DNA of 64,000 bases, from assembly GCF_020216065.1 (NCBI RefSeq), contig NZ_JAIWNA010000002.1, forward strand, positions 682,001 to 746,000. Reading direction: 5' to 3'. Below, piece after piece: positions 34,526 through 44,201 of the stretch (position 1 is the first letter of the stretch; the number at the start of each line of letters is the position of its first letter). Both the position numbers and the translations under genes were made by a program. This DNA is from Nocardia rosealba. Lineage in GTDB: Bacteria; Actinomycetota; Actinomycetes; Mycobacteriales; Mycobacteriaceae. The notes below the pieces were generated by a model. The model was not told the DNA's origin. It did no database searches and worked only from the letters and a program-made list of their open reading frames with translations.

Positions 34526-35749
34526 ATGACACTCGAACTCGGCGACCACGTCTGGTACTGGAACGGCCGGATGTCGACGGACAAGAACATTCCGCGGGCG
34601 CAATGGTTTCCCGGCACGAACCCGCACGACCCCACCGACTACGGCGGGCACGGCAAGGAGATCTTCCACTACGTGATCCATGCCGACGAAATCGCCCGTG
34701 GCCGACCACATATGCGTAATCACGAGGGCAGTTTCGCCTGGCTGAACAACAATCCCGGCAATATCACCGGTGCGCCGGGCGGCCCCGACTACGGCCAGTA
34801 TCCCGGCAAGTTCAACTGGCACAATTTCCTGGTCTTCCCCTCCTGGGGCGCCGGGTATTTCGCGATCGCGCAGCTGCTGCGATCGGCGTCGTATCGCGAC
34901 CTGTCGATCCTCGACGGTTTCGCCCGCTATGCTCCCGCCTCCGACGGCAACGATCCCGCCACCTACGCCCAAGCGGTCGCGAACGCGCTCGGCATCTCCG
35001 TCGACACCCGCCTCGGAGATCTCGACGACGATCAGATGCGGGTGGTGCAGGACAAGATCCAGGAGATCGAGGGCGCGGTGCCCGGTGCCAGCCTGGCCTG
35101 GGATTCGGAAGAGGTACCACCCGAGATCGCCGCCGAGTTGCCGGCGTTCCGGCGGGTCCGCCGTCCCCGTGCGCTCGCCCGCGGGGCGTTCACCGTCGAC
35201 ATCTCCGCCCCGGTCGACCCGTCGGGGTACACGCAGGCGCACGGCGGCCCCCATCAGGGCGGGCATCAGGGACCGAACTGGTACATCGAGTACGGCATGG
35301 ACCTCGGTGGCGTGGCAGGCACGCCGGTGTTCGCGGCCTTCGACGGTCACATCACCCGCTTCACCCCGCACAACCCGGCCGCCGACAGCGGAAAGGTCTA
35401 CGGCGCACAGATTTTCGTGCGTGCACCCAACGACATGATGGGTGGTTTCTACACCCACCTCACCGATGTGCCAGCGGGTCTCGGACCGGGTTCGACGATC
35501 TCGCGCGGCGACTTCCTCGGCACGGTGCTCGGATTCGGCGGTATTCCGCCGCATCTGCATCTCGCGCTGGTGGAGATCATCGGCGGTGCGCCCGGCGGCC
35601 AGTATGTCGGCGTCGATCTGTACCAGACCTTTCTCGCGCTCGAGACTTCCGAGCCGGGGTCGGTGGTGACGGTGACCTTCTCCCAGGACGGATCGGCGCC
35701 GGGCGAGGGTATGAGGGCCGGCCCCGCCGAATCCGTGCCGGTCGGCTAG
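34526..35749 (+). CDS. Lysozyme-like/structural domain fused to degenerate M23 peptidase
   Basis: The 407-residue protein has an N-terminal domain (about 45-185) with LNNNPGNI, FPSWGAGYFAIAQLL and YAPASDGNDPATYAQAV, a pattern also found in phage structural proteins related to P5 and in lysozyme-like modules. Residues 225-385 resemble M23 (LytM) peptidases: YGMDLGG with Asp259, YTHL with His311, and HLH at 343-345. The first metal ligand, normally His four residues before Asp259, is Glu255, so activity is uncertain. No signal peptide. The gene starts 22 bp after the protease-hydrolase fusion gene. A role in cell-wall cleavage or as a binding protein is inferred. Confidence 0.7.
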   Translation: MTLELGDHVWYWNGRMSTDKNIPRAQWFPGTNPHDPTDYGGHGKEIFHYVIHADEIARGRPHMRNHEGSFAWLNNNPGNITGAPGGPDYGQYPGKFNWHNFLVFPSWGAGYFAIAQLLRSASYRDLSILDGFARYAPASDGNDPATYAQAVANALGISVDTRLGDLDDDQMRVVQDKIQEIEGAVPGASLAWDSEEVPPEIAAELPAFRRVRRPRALARGAFTVDISAPVDPSGYTQAHGGPHQGGHQGPNWYIEYGMDLGGVAGTPVFAAFDGHITRFTPHNPAADSGKVYGAQIFVRAPNDMMGGFYTHLTDVPAGLGPGSTISRGDFLGTVLGFGGIPPHLHLALVEIIGGAPGGQYVGVDLYQTFLALETSEPGSVVTVTFSQDGSAPGEGMRAGPAESVPVG

Positions 35750-35775
35750 CGCACGGGTCTGCGAAGGGACGACCG

Positions 35776-38646
35776 ATGCGATACGTGCTGCTGATCCGTC
35801 CCGAGGATCACCTGGTGCTCGGGGTGAGCTGGACCGGATGCGTCCCCGACGGCACCGGCATGCTCACCGCCGGGGACAACGCCCGGCTGACCGTGCTGTT
35901 CCCGCCGCAACACGTGGGGGAGGAGTGCTCGCCACCGTTCTCGGACGCACCACTGGTGCTGGCGGCGGGGACGACCGGGGCGTCGGTACCCGGTTGGCGC
36001 GGGGTGCTCGCCGGTCCGAGCCGGATCGTCGTGGGGGTGCCATCGGGGCAACGAATCCCCTTGACTGTCCAGGGGATTCTGGATGCGGTGGCCACCGTGC
36101 CCTTGGTCGTCGACCCGGGCGCAACCGCCATAGAGGTTCCCTGGCGCACCGTCCTCGTGCCTGGTGGCAGGATGGCGCGAGAGGTTTCGCGCAGCCGTGC
36201 GACCCCAGCTGATGGGGCGCTACCCAGTACGGGGTCGCTGCCGGAAACTTCCCCGACCGCTCCAGACAGAGGCAGCGCCGGGCTCGCCGGTCGTGGCCCG
36301 AGTAGGTCCGGTGACGACTCGGTCGTCTGCAGACACACCGGTGCCACCGCGCCGAACGGAGTGCGTGGGCTCTGGCGCACCAGGCTGGTAGCCGCGGAAG
36401 CAACAGAGGCAGTGACTCCTTCGGATGCCCGGTTGTCGGTGCGCGTGGTCGACCACGACATCGCGAACACCCTCGATCCCGACTTCGGGCCCGACAACTC
36501 CCTCGGCACCCCGCGCGCGACGCGCACCCGCCTGGTGGCCGAGACCGCGACCAGCCCAGCCGACGCCTCCCGCCTGGAACTGAGCTCCCTCGGTGCCACC
36601 CTGCACGTCAAGGGCACCTGGGCGGCGTTCGAATGGGAGCAGCGCGCGGTGCTCGGCCGGGACATGCTGGTGCGCACCCGATTCGAAGGAGCGCTGTACC
36701 CGCTGGGGCATCGTGCCGAGTACCTCGAGATCGTGACCAGGGAGTTCGACGCGTCGACCGGTGGGGCGGCGGTGCTGCGGCGGATCGGGGTGCTCACCGT
36801 TCTCGAACCGGTACGTCACCCGCCCGACGACCCTGCCCTGCGCCGCCGGTTCCCGCTCGGCGCCGTGGAGATAACACAGACGACCTTCACCGACCTCGAA
36901 TCGCCGAATGCCGGGGGCTGGCAGTTCACGGGGCTGCCCGGGGTGGGTGAACAGGCCACGCACTTCCTGCCGACCACGATGGCCGGGTTGCCGGTGCGGT
37001 TCCCGATCCGGTGTGTCACCGCGACGGGCGTGGTGACGTTCGGGGTACCGCTGCTGTTCGTCGCCGAGATCGACCTGGGTACCGGCACCTCGCTCACCGA
37101 TCCCGGTCTCGCACAACGGCTTCATGACGACTACGGCACCGTCTCGGTGTCGATCGCACCGACACCGCTGGATCTGGCCGGGGCCGGTGGCCGTGGTCGC
37201 GGCGACATCCACGAGGTTCACGGCTTGACCCTCGCAGGCCTGGCCGAGCATTCCCCGGCCGCCGGGTACCGCGCCGGGCTCACCCAGCTCGACATCGCGC
37301 TGCCTGCCCTGCGGGTGCTGCGCGGAGACGACCGCCGCACGTCGGTTCGCCTGGCGGAGAACTACCTACGCGACGGCACCGCCGACGTGCTCATGGAAAT
37401 GCTGCCGGACCAGGCCCGCGATATCGACTTCGCCGGCGACGCCGCACGCTCGGGTGGTCTGCTCACCCCCAAGTACGTCGCCGACGCTATCTCTCGCACG
37501 CTCGGCCCGGTGAACCTGCGGGCACTGCCCAACCCGGCGACCGGACTCATCGACCCGGTTGCCCTGTTCCCCTCGGATCAGGCCCAGCTGCTGGGCTTTC
37601 CGTTACGCACCCTGGTGACCCAGCTGCGACTACCACCAGAGATCACCGCCGTACCACGCGTCGGCGCACCACCGGAAGTCCACATGAACTGGCGCGATAT
37701 CGCCCTCCGGTCGGTCGGCACGTTCGTCGCCGGACCGGGCACCCGGCTTGACCTGACCATCGTCGCAGCGTCCGATCGAAACGAAACCCGGTGCACGGTC
37801 AAGGAATTCGCCCTCGAACTACCGCCGGGCCCCAAGCGGGTGCTGCGCCTGAGCTTCGCGGCTCTGACCTTCACCCAGCGCGGCGGCGCCGCACCCGAGG
37901 TCGCCGTCGACGGCCTCCGGGTCGAGTTCGTCGGCGCCCTGAATCTGCTGAAGGAACTCCAGGATCTGGTGCAGCTGGGGGACACCGGCAAGATGCTCGA
38001 CGTCAGCGCCCGTGGCATCACCGTCCGCTACGCCCTGCCGTTGCCACCGGTCACCGCCGGGGCGTTCGTGATGCGCAATATCGCCCTCACCTCGGCCGTC
38101 GACATCCCGTTCGACGGCAGACCGGTCGGGTTCACCTTCGGGTTCGCCAGCCGGGCGAACCCCTTCCAGCTCGCGGTGATGATGTTCGGTGGTGGCGGCT
38201 ACCTCGAGATGCAGCTCGACGGCGACGGGCTGCGCCGCTTCGAGGCGGCCCTGGAATTCGGGGCGTTCGTCGCCGTCGACTTCGTCGTCGCCTCCGGTGA
38301 GGTGCACGCGCTCGGCGGCGTGCGGTTCACCCTCGAATCCGACGGCGCGGTCACCCTGTGCGGGTACCTGCGCATCGGCGGCTGTGTCGAGGTCCTCGGG
38401 CTGATCAGCGTCTCGATCGAACTGTGCCTGTCGCTGACCTACCGATCCGAACGCAACGCCCTCGTCGGCCGCGCCACCCTGGTGATCGAGGTCGACCTCA
38501 CCCTCTGGTCCGACAGCGTGGAAATCGACAGCGGCGAATGGGTGCTCGCGGGCGGGGCGGCTCGTAGGCCTGCACTGCGCGACCGTGACACCGCACTGGC
38601 TCAGTGGCTCGAATACCGGGCCGCCTTCGCAGGAGTAGGGCAATGA
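35776..38646 (+). CDS. Large unrecognised beta-rich protein (956 aa)
   Basis: I do not recognise a family. The start at 35776 follows AAGGGA. The N-terminal 135 residues look like a small beta domain, followed by a Ser/Pro/Thr/Arg-rich linker (about 136-200) and a long region of alternating hydrophobic strands. The last 200 residues are strikingly regular (MMFGGGGYLEMQLDGDG, LRIGGCVEVLGLISVSIELCLSL), as in a stacked beta sheet or barrel; few charged clusters, no membrane helices, no signal peptide. It overlaps the WD40 gene by ATGA. Its place between a peptidase gene and a WD40 gene suggests a structural or scaffold role (inference). Confidence 0.75.
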   Translation: MRYVLLIRPEDHLVLGVSWTGCVPDGTGMLTAGDNARLTVLFPPQHVGEECSPPFSDAPLVLAAGTTGASVPGWRGVLAGPSRIVVGVPSGQRIPLTVQGILDAVATVPLVVDPGATAIEVPWRTVLVPGGRMAREVSRSRATPADGALPSTGSLPETSPTAPDRGSAGLAGRGPSRSGDDSVVCRHTGATAPNGVRGLWRTRLVAAEATEAVTPSDARLSVRVVDHDIANTLDPDFGPDNSLGTPRATRTRLVAETATSPADASRLELSSLGATLHVKGTWAAFEWEQRAVLGRDMLVRTRFEGALYPLGHRAEYLEIVTREFDASTGGAAVLRRIGVLTVLEPVRHPPDDPALRRRFPLGAVEITQTTFTDLESPNAGGWQFTGLPGVGEQATHFLPTTMAGLPVRFPIRCVTATGVVTFGVPLLFVAEIDLGTGTSLTDPGLAQRLHDDYGTVSVSIAPTPLDLAGAGGRGRGDIHEVHGLTLAGLAEHSPAAGYRAGLTQLDIALPALRVLRGDDRRTSVRLAENYLRDGTADVLMEMLPDQARDIDFAGDAARSGGLLTPKYVADAISRTLGPVNLRALPNPATGLIDPVALFPSDQAQLLGFPLRTLVTQLRLPPEITAVPRVGAPPEVHMNWRDIALRSVGTFVAGPGTRLDLTIVAASDRNETRCTVKEFALELPPGPKRVLRLSFAALTFTQRGGAAPEVAVDGLRVEFVGALNLLKELQDLVQLGDTGKMLDVSARGITVRYALPLPPVTAGAFVMRNIALTSAVDIPFDGRPVGFTFGFASRANPFQLAVMMFGGGGYLEMQLDGDGLRRFEAALEFGAFVAVDFVVASGEVHALGGVRFTLESDGAVTLCGYLRIGGCVEVLGLISVSIELCLSLTYRSERNALVGRATLVIEVDLTLWSDSVEIDSGEWVLAGGAARRPALRDRDTALAQWLEYRAAFAGVGQ

Positions 38647-40730
38647 ACGAAGCCGAGCACTTCCGGGTAGTCGCCGATGTGGCATTGAACCACCCGGTGA
38701 GCCGGGTTGCGGTGAGCCGCGACGGCCGGCGGGTATTCGCGGGCACAGGGTGGTCGCTGTTCGGGAACGACGGCGGCGGCACACCGGGATCGAGCATGGT
38801 CGACGGAACCACGGGACAGGTGCTCTGGAGCAATGCGGGGGCCAGATGCTTCGATGTGGTCTTCACACCCGACGGCGAGTCCTTCGTGTTCACGGGTGTG
38901 AACGACGCCGAGGAGCGGTGGGTGTCGCTGTTGCGCACCGCGAGCGGCGAGGAGGTGTGGTCGCACCGGGGTGGCGGTTTCCTCGAACTCAGTCCGGACG
39001 GCACCCGACTCGCCCTCATCGGGATACTCGACGACGGCGCGGGCGGCGAGTTCGCACAGAACATCGTGTTCGACGCGGCGAGCGGCGCGGTGCTCTACCG
39101 GCAGGGAAACTCCATGACTCGGCCCCGATTCCGGTCCGATTCGACGCTGCTGTGCACAGGATGCCCCTCGCTGGTCGACCTGGCGACGGCAACGCCGCGG
39201 TGGCAGCTCGGCGATCACACGAACATTCCGTCGGCCGCCGACTTCACCCCCGGCGGTGACGGCGTGATCTTCGCGAGCGCCACCTGGGGCACCATCACCA
39301 CCTACGAACTCGAGGTCGACGCGACCGGCGCCGCTGTCGCGCGCGGCGCCGTCGACGCACCGGAACTGGCGAACATCAACACCTGGTTCGAGAGCCTGTT
39401 CTACAGCCCCGGTCGCGAAACCCTTGTGCGCGTGGGCAACAACGACATCGCTCTGCTGTCGGTGATCGACGGTGGCGTGCGCAGGACGCTGCCGGTTCCG
39501 GGGAACGGTCCGTTCGCCGGTGCGTTCCTGCCGCGCGGCGAGCGGCTCGCGGTGAACGTCGCGATCCCGCCCGCGACGGACCCGGCCGGGGTCAGCGTCA
39601 TCGAGACCACCGGCGAGTCGGTGATCTGGTCGGATCCGGGGCGCACCGTGTGGCACCTCGCGGTCACCGGTGACGGCACCGGGCTCGTCACCGGCGGTGA
39701 GAGTTCGGTCCGTGTCTACGAATTGGGCACCCCGGCGCGGTCCCGGCGTGACTGCGGCGCCCGCATCGGCGCCGTGGCCGCCAGTGCGGGTGCGGCCGGA
39801 ATCGTCGCCGCCGCGGCCGAAGCGAAACTCGTCGTCTTCCGCGCCGCGACCGGTGAGCTGATGCTCGAACGGGTCCACCCCGGTCCGATCGGCGCCGTGG
39901 CGGTGAGTCCCGACGGACACGGTGTAGTCACCGGCAGCAGCGACGGCCGGTGCAGACACTTCGACACCCTGACCGGCGCCCGGTGGACCGCGCGCCACAA
40001 CGGGGCGGTCAACGCGGTGGCCTTCAGCGACGACGGAACCCGAATCGCCACCGCGAGCGCCGACCGCACGGCCCGCTTGTTCGACCGGGTACCGGGTGCC
40101 GACCCGGAGAATGTCACCGAGCTGTGGTCGCATCAGCATCCACTCGCCGTCACCCATGTGGTGATCGGTCCGGCGGCCGCCTGGGTCGCCACGGTGGCCC
40201 TGGATCGCAAAGTGCGACTCCTGGCCGGGACCACCGGAACCGAAGCACATCCACCGTTCGAACACGACGCCAAGATCCGGGGGTTGTGTGCCCGCGCGAA
40301 CACGCTCGTCACCGCGAGCGAGGACGGCAGCACCCTGGTGATCGATGTGTCGACTGGGGTGCGGCGCCTGCGGATCGAGCACCCGGGACCGGTGACGGTG
40401 CTCGCCCTCGCACCCGATGCCGGTCTGCTCGCCACGGCGCGCGGGCAAGTCCTCGACCTGTGGCGTATCGACGGTGAGCGGGAGGTCCTGGTGCACCGGC
40501 TCACCGCGCGGGCCACCGTCAACGACCTGGTCTTCGCGGCGAACGGCACCCTGATCGTGTCCGCCGACGACCCGGTCGTCGCCGTGATCGACCCGGTCGG
40601 TGGACAAGAAATCGACCGTTTCCTGCAGCCCATGCCGATGAGCCGGCTGGCCGCAGGTGCCGACGGCCGGGTGGTCGTCGGCGCCTGTACCGACAACGTC
40701 GCGCGCGTGTACGAGGTGGACCATGAGTGA
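38643..40730 (+). CDS. WD40-repeat protein
   Basis: A 695-residue protein starting at the ATG that overlaps the previous stop. It is made of about 12-14 beta-propeller blades; clear ones are VAVSRDGRRVFAGTG, AVAVSPDGHGVVTGSSDGRC, VNAVAFSDDGTRIATASADR and the final VVGACTDNVARVYEV. This gives probably two propellers. No enzymatic domain and no signal peptide are seen. WD40 proteins in bacterial peptidase/caspase clusters usually act as sensors or assembly platforms. Its stop overlaps the next start by 8 bp, so it is translationally coupled to both neighbours. Confidence 0.85.
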   Translation: MNEAEHFRVVADVALNHPVSRVAVSRDGRRVFAGTGWSLFGNDGGGTPGSSMVDGTTGQVLWSNAGARCFDVVFTPDGESFVFTGVNDAEERWVSLLRTASGEEVWSHRGGGFLELSPDGTRLALIGILDDGAGGEFAQNIVFDAASGAVLYRQGNSMTRPRFRSDSTLLCTGCPSLVDLATATPRWQLGDHTNIPSAADFTPGGDGVIFASATWGTITTYELEVDATGAAVARGAVDAPELANINTWFESLFYSPGRETLVRVGNNDIALLSVIDGGVRRTLPVPGNGPFAGAFLPRGERLAVNVAIPPATDPAGVSVIETTGESVIWSDPGRTVWHLAVTGDGTGLVTGGESSVRVYELGTPARSRRDCGARIGAVAASAGAAGIVAAAAEAKLVVFRAATGELMLERVHPGPIGAVAVSPDGHGVVTGSSDGRCRHFDTLTGARWTARHNGAVNAVAFSDDGTRIATASADRTARLFDRVPGADPENVTELWSHQHPLAVTHVVIGPAAAWVATVALDRKVRLLAGTTGTEAHPPFEHDAKIRGLCARANTLVTASEDGSTLVIDVSTGVRRLRIEHPGPVTVLALAPDAGLLATARGQVLDLWRIDGEREVLVHRLTARATVNDLVFAANGTLIVSADDPVVAVIDPVGGQEIDRFLQPMPMSRLAAGADGRVVVGACTDNVARVYEVDHE

Positions 40731-43700
40731 AATGCTCTGGGTGGCAGTGCCTTCCGGACGGGACGGCGCCGAACTGGCCTTGCGGGTACTGGTCGTCCCG
40801 AGGCTCGCCGAAGGCACCCTGGTCGACTTCGGACTCGCGGACTGGCCGTCACTGCTCAACGATCAGACCGGTTTCGAACTGCGCGTGCGCACCGATGCGG
40901 GGGAGCGGGTCGTCGCCGCGACGCCGCGCCTGGTCGTGCGGGCCCGTTCGGAGCTGTGGCACGAATTCTTCGGTGGCGAAGCGGGTTTCGTGCGCCAGTG
41001 GGAGGAGCGCACGGTGCGCCCGCCCCAGGTGTCCGACACGGCGGCGACCGCGACGAAGGTCGCCGCGACCTTGCGCACCGTCACCCGCGCCGGCGCCGAA
41101 CGCCCACCGGAGGAGACCGAGGCGGCGGTGCGCGAGCAGATCGCCACCTGGGACGGCACCACCACCCCACCCGTCCCCGACGACAACGAACCGCCCCCGC
41201 CGCTCGTCGCCGACTTCCACCGCACGGTCGCCAACCTGCGCGAACACCCGGCGGTACTGCTCGAGCTCGGCCTCGTCTTCGAACTTCGCTGTTCCGCGAC
41301 CGACCTGCCCGAGGGCAGCGCGCTGCTGAGTGTGCGCTGCGTCGACCCGCCGTTCCTGCGCAACCTGGTCACCACCCCGTGGACCCGATACGAACTCACC
41401 GCGACCGACTTCCGGCCCGCGCCCGATCCCGCGGCGTCCTCCGGCATCCGCGCGGGCATGCTCGACCTGTCGGACTCGGTCTCGCTCACCGACCCCGCCG
41501 CGCCCGCCACGCAGCGTGGCTGGGCCATCGCGACTTTCGACATCGACGGTGGTGCCGACGGTTTCCGCCAGGCCGCCCACGACTTCGCCGCCAACACCCC
41601 GGCGAATCCGGTGTTGCCCCCGGTCCGCTCCAGCGGCATCACCCTGCTCCAGCCCGGCCGCGGCCGGGCGTACCGCGCTCGTAGCGGCGCCGGTGCGCGA
41701 CGATCCCGCGACCTCGGTGACGCCGTGTTCACCGCCGAGGACCTCGTGCTCGGCTACCGCGTCGACATCCGGCGCGAGGGCGCCCCGTGGCTGTCGGTGT
41801 GCGCCCGCGATGCCGGCTACCGCGTGAACGGTGTCGATATCGTCGCGGGCCGCGAGGAGGGGCATGTGAAACCGTTCGCCGCCGTTCGCGGCGCGGACGG
41901 GCAACTGCGCGCCGACGAGGTGGTGTTGCGTTGGGACGGATGGAGCCTCGCGCTTCCGTCGCCGAACCTGCGCGGCGATACGAGCGGGCCCGCGCGTAAC
42001 CCCGCGCAGCCCTTGCCTTTCGACTTCACCTGGAACTACACGGTGCCGCCGCGCAGCATGCCCGCGCTGCGTTTCGCCGACCTGTACCAGGTGCGGGTGC
42101 GCATCGCCGACATGGCCGGTGGCGGGCTGACCACCGCCGAACTGGACGACGCCACCGTGGCGAGCACGGCGGTGAGCTATCTGCGGCACGACCCGGTGCC
42201 GCCGCCTCAGGTGCACGGGCCCGCCGCGCTCGCGGCAGGCGCGGCGGTCACCCGGCTGGTCATCCGCAGCGATGCGGATCGCGGCGTCGCCGACCTGCAC
42301 GCCGAGAACCCGGACTACCCGGTCCGCGACACGCGTGTCCTGCGCGCACCCACCGCCGCGCTGTCGCTGGTCGAACAGCACCGCATGCTCGACGAACGCA
42401 CCGACGAGGAGTCCTTCCAGCTCGCCCAGCGGGCCATGGACACCGACGGTAGCGGCGCGGGCCTGCCCGACCCGGTCGCCAGCGGGGTGCGTGCCCAGGT
42501 CCGGGCAGGCGAGGCGGGACTGGTCGCACCCATCGGCGACCACAGCGCCTGGTCGCCCGCATGGCCACAGTACGCACCCAAAACAGTGGAACTGCACGAC
42601 AACCCGGGTGCCGAACCGATCACCGTGCGCTGGAACGGTGACGTGCTGAGTGTCGGGCTCGCCCAAGGCAAACAGGCCAGGATCGAGCTGAGCTCCACTC
42701 TGGACGGCGAACTGTCCAATCATCTGGCCATCAGCGACGCCCTCGCCGGCGGTGCGGGGGAACCGACGATCTCGCCCGACAGCACCAAGCTCGGCCGCAA
42801 TCCCGCCGTCACGCCCCCGGTGCGCATCGAAGTGGTACACGCGGTGAAACGTCCACTGCGCGAGCCTGTCTGGGAGCTGCCGGAGGAGGCGGTCCATCGG
42901 GAACCGAACGACCCGACAGCGTTGCTCACCCCGATGTTCACCGACACCGGTCTCGATCCGCACAGCACCGGCCGCCTCCGGTTCTCCGCCGCCTGGACCG
43001 ACGTCACCGACGCCGGAACCCTCGCAACCACCGCACACACCCCGACCACACTCACCGATGTCCACAGCCAGGTCGTCGAGCCCGGTGAGATGCCGACGGT
43101 GCGGTTCCGGCACGAATTCGGCGACACGCGCCACCGCACCATCACCTACACCCTCGAGGCGGTGAGCCGTTACCGGCAGTACTTCGCGGCCACCGATCCC
43201 GAAGCCGACTTCGCCGTCGCCCGCGCGCAGGCCCCGGTCGTCGTCGCCTCCAGCGCCCGACCGACGGCACCGGTGGTGCTCGGGGTCGTCCCCGCCTTCG
43301 CGACGCGCGTCGCCAGGACCGGCGCCGATCGACTCGAATTCAGCAGGGACAGCGGCCGCATCCGGGTCGAGCTCGCTCGCCCCTGGTACGAAACCGGCGA
43401 GGAGGAACAAGTGGCAGTGGTGCTCGCGCCGACCACGGATCCGACTCCGACGGTGGCCGCCACCGTGAGCCGGGCCGGCCGCGACCCGCTGTTCGGTACA
43501 CCGGATCTGCCCTCGTTCCCGCAGCTCTCGTGGTTCCCGGCGGCCGTCGAACCGGGGGAGGTGATCATCCCCGAGCTCGGTGAGTTCGTCGCTGTCGCAC
43601 CACATTCGGTGTCACCCGGAGGTGACCGGTGGTTTGCCGACGTGGAGATCGCTGTGCCACAGGAACATCAGTCCTATCACCCGTTCATCCGGCTCGCGGT

Positions 43701-44166
43701 CGCCCGCTACCAGCGACACAGCCTCGACGGAATGAGCTTGTCACCGGTCGTGGTCACCGACACGGTGCCGTTGCTGCCCGACCGGCATGTGGTCGTCGAT
43801 CGGTCGGGGAACGAATTACGCGTCGGTGTGGCGGGTACGTCACCGAATCCGCTGAACCGGTTGGAGCTGCGCCTGGAATCCTGCCCAGCGGGCCTCACAC
43901 CGGAGGCGGTCGACCTCGTCGTCGACGATCCGGCCGACCAGCAGGGCCTGGCGGTGTGGCGGCCGGTCGGCTCGTCGGTCGAACGGGCCGAGGACGGCGG
44001 CATCGCGGCCCTGATGCTGCCCCCGACCGCCGATCATCTGCGCCTTCGCCTGTGGGAAACCGAGAACCTCGTGGGACCGGAAGCCGCGGAAGTGCCCGCT
44101 GAATTGCGGAGGCGCACAGTCTTCGTCGCCACGATGATGATCCCCCCGGAGTGGTATCGAGTGTGA
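40723..44166 (+). CDS. Very large unrecognised protein (1147 aa)
   Basis: The ATG at 40723 overlaps the WD40 stop. The 1147-residue product is not recognised. It is predominantly beta-rich, has a Pro-rich break (PPVPDDNEPPPPLV, about residues 147-160), many Asp/Arg/Thr-rich loops and no membrane span, signal peptide or catalytic signature. Repeated short segments such as DLVLGYRVDIRREG and ADLYQVRVRIADM suggest several beta-sandwich domains. It ends the operon: a terminator and the convergent caspase gene follow. Likely an extended structural, adhesive or substrate protein of the same system as the WD40 and 956-residue proteins (inference). Confidence 0.75.
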   Translation: MSEMLWVAVPSGRDGAELALRVLVVPRLAEGTLVDFGLADWPSLLNDQTGFELRVRTDAGERVVAATPRLVVRARSELWHEFFGGEAGFVRQWEERTVRPPQVSDTAATATKVAATLRTVTRAGAERPPEETEAAVREQIATWDGTTTPPVPDDNEPPPPLVADFHRTVANLREHPAVLLELGLVFELRCSATDLPEGSALLSVRCVDPPFLRNLVTTPWTRYELTATDFRPAPDPAASSGIRAGMLDLSDSVSLTDPAAPATQRGWAIATFDIDGGADGFRQAAHDFAANTPANPVLPPVRSSGITLLQPGRGRAYRARSGAGARRSRDLGDAVFTAEDLVLGYRVDIRREGAPWLSVCARDAGYRVNGVDIVAGREEGHVKPFAAVRGADGQLRADEVVLRWDGWSLALPSPNLRGDTSGPARNPAQPLPFDFTWNYTVPPRSMPALRFADLYQVRVRIADMAGGGLTTAELDDATVASTAVSYLRHDPVPPPQVHGPAALAAGAAVTRLVIRSDADRGVADLHAENPDYPVRDTRVLRAPTAALSLVEQHRMLDERTDEESFQLAQRAMDTDGSGAGLPDPVASGVRAQVRAGEAGLVAPIGDHSAWSPAWPQYAPKTVELHDNPGAEPITVRWNGDVLSVGLAQGKQARIELSSTLDGELSNHLAISDALAGGAGEPTISPDSTKLGRNPAVTPPVRIEVVHAVKRPLREPVWELPEEAVHREPNDPTALLTPMFTDTGLDPHSTGRLRFSAAWTDVTDAGTLATTAHTPTTLTDVHSQVVEPGEMPTVRFRHEFGDTRHRTITYTLEAVSRYRQYFAATDPEADFAVARAQAPVVVASSARPTAPVVLGVVPAFATRVARTGADRLEFSRDSGRIRVELARPWYETGEEEQVAVVLAPTTDPTPTVAATVSRAGRDPLFGTPDLPSFPQLSWFPAAVEPGEVIIPELGEFVAVAPHSVSPGGDRWFADVEIAVPQEHQSYHPFIRLAVARYQRHSLDGMSLSPVVVTDTVPLLPDRHVVVDRSGNELRVGVAGTSPNPLNRLELRLESCPAGLTPEAVDLVVDDPADQQGLAVWRPVGSSVERAEDGGIAALMLPPTADHLRLRLWETENLVGPEAAEVPAELRRRTVFVATMMIPPEWYRV

Positions 44167-44168
44167 GA

Positions 44169-44194
44169 GGGGTGCGGACGCCACCCCGCACCTC
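44169..44194 (+). terminator. Bidirectional terminator between the 1147-aa gene and the caspase gene
   Basis: GGGGTGCGG (44169-44177) pairs with CCGCACCTC (44186-44194), nine pairs with one G-T, around an eight-base loop. It lies in the 35 bp between two converging stops. Confidence 0.65.
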
Positions 44195-44201
44195 CCACTT
44201 C

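Noticed and set aside
40849..43605. Long open frame on the minus strand (918 codons)
   Set aside because: It lies antisense to the 1147-aa gene; its translation is rich in Gly, Arg, Val and His without folded-protein pattern, as expected from the mirror of high-G+C codons.
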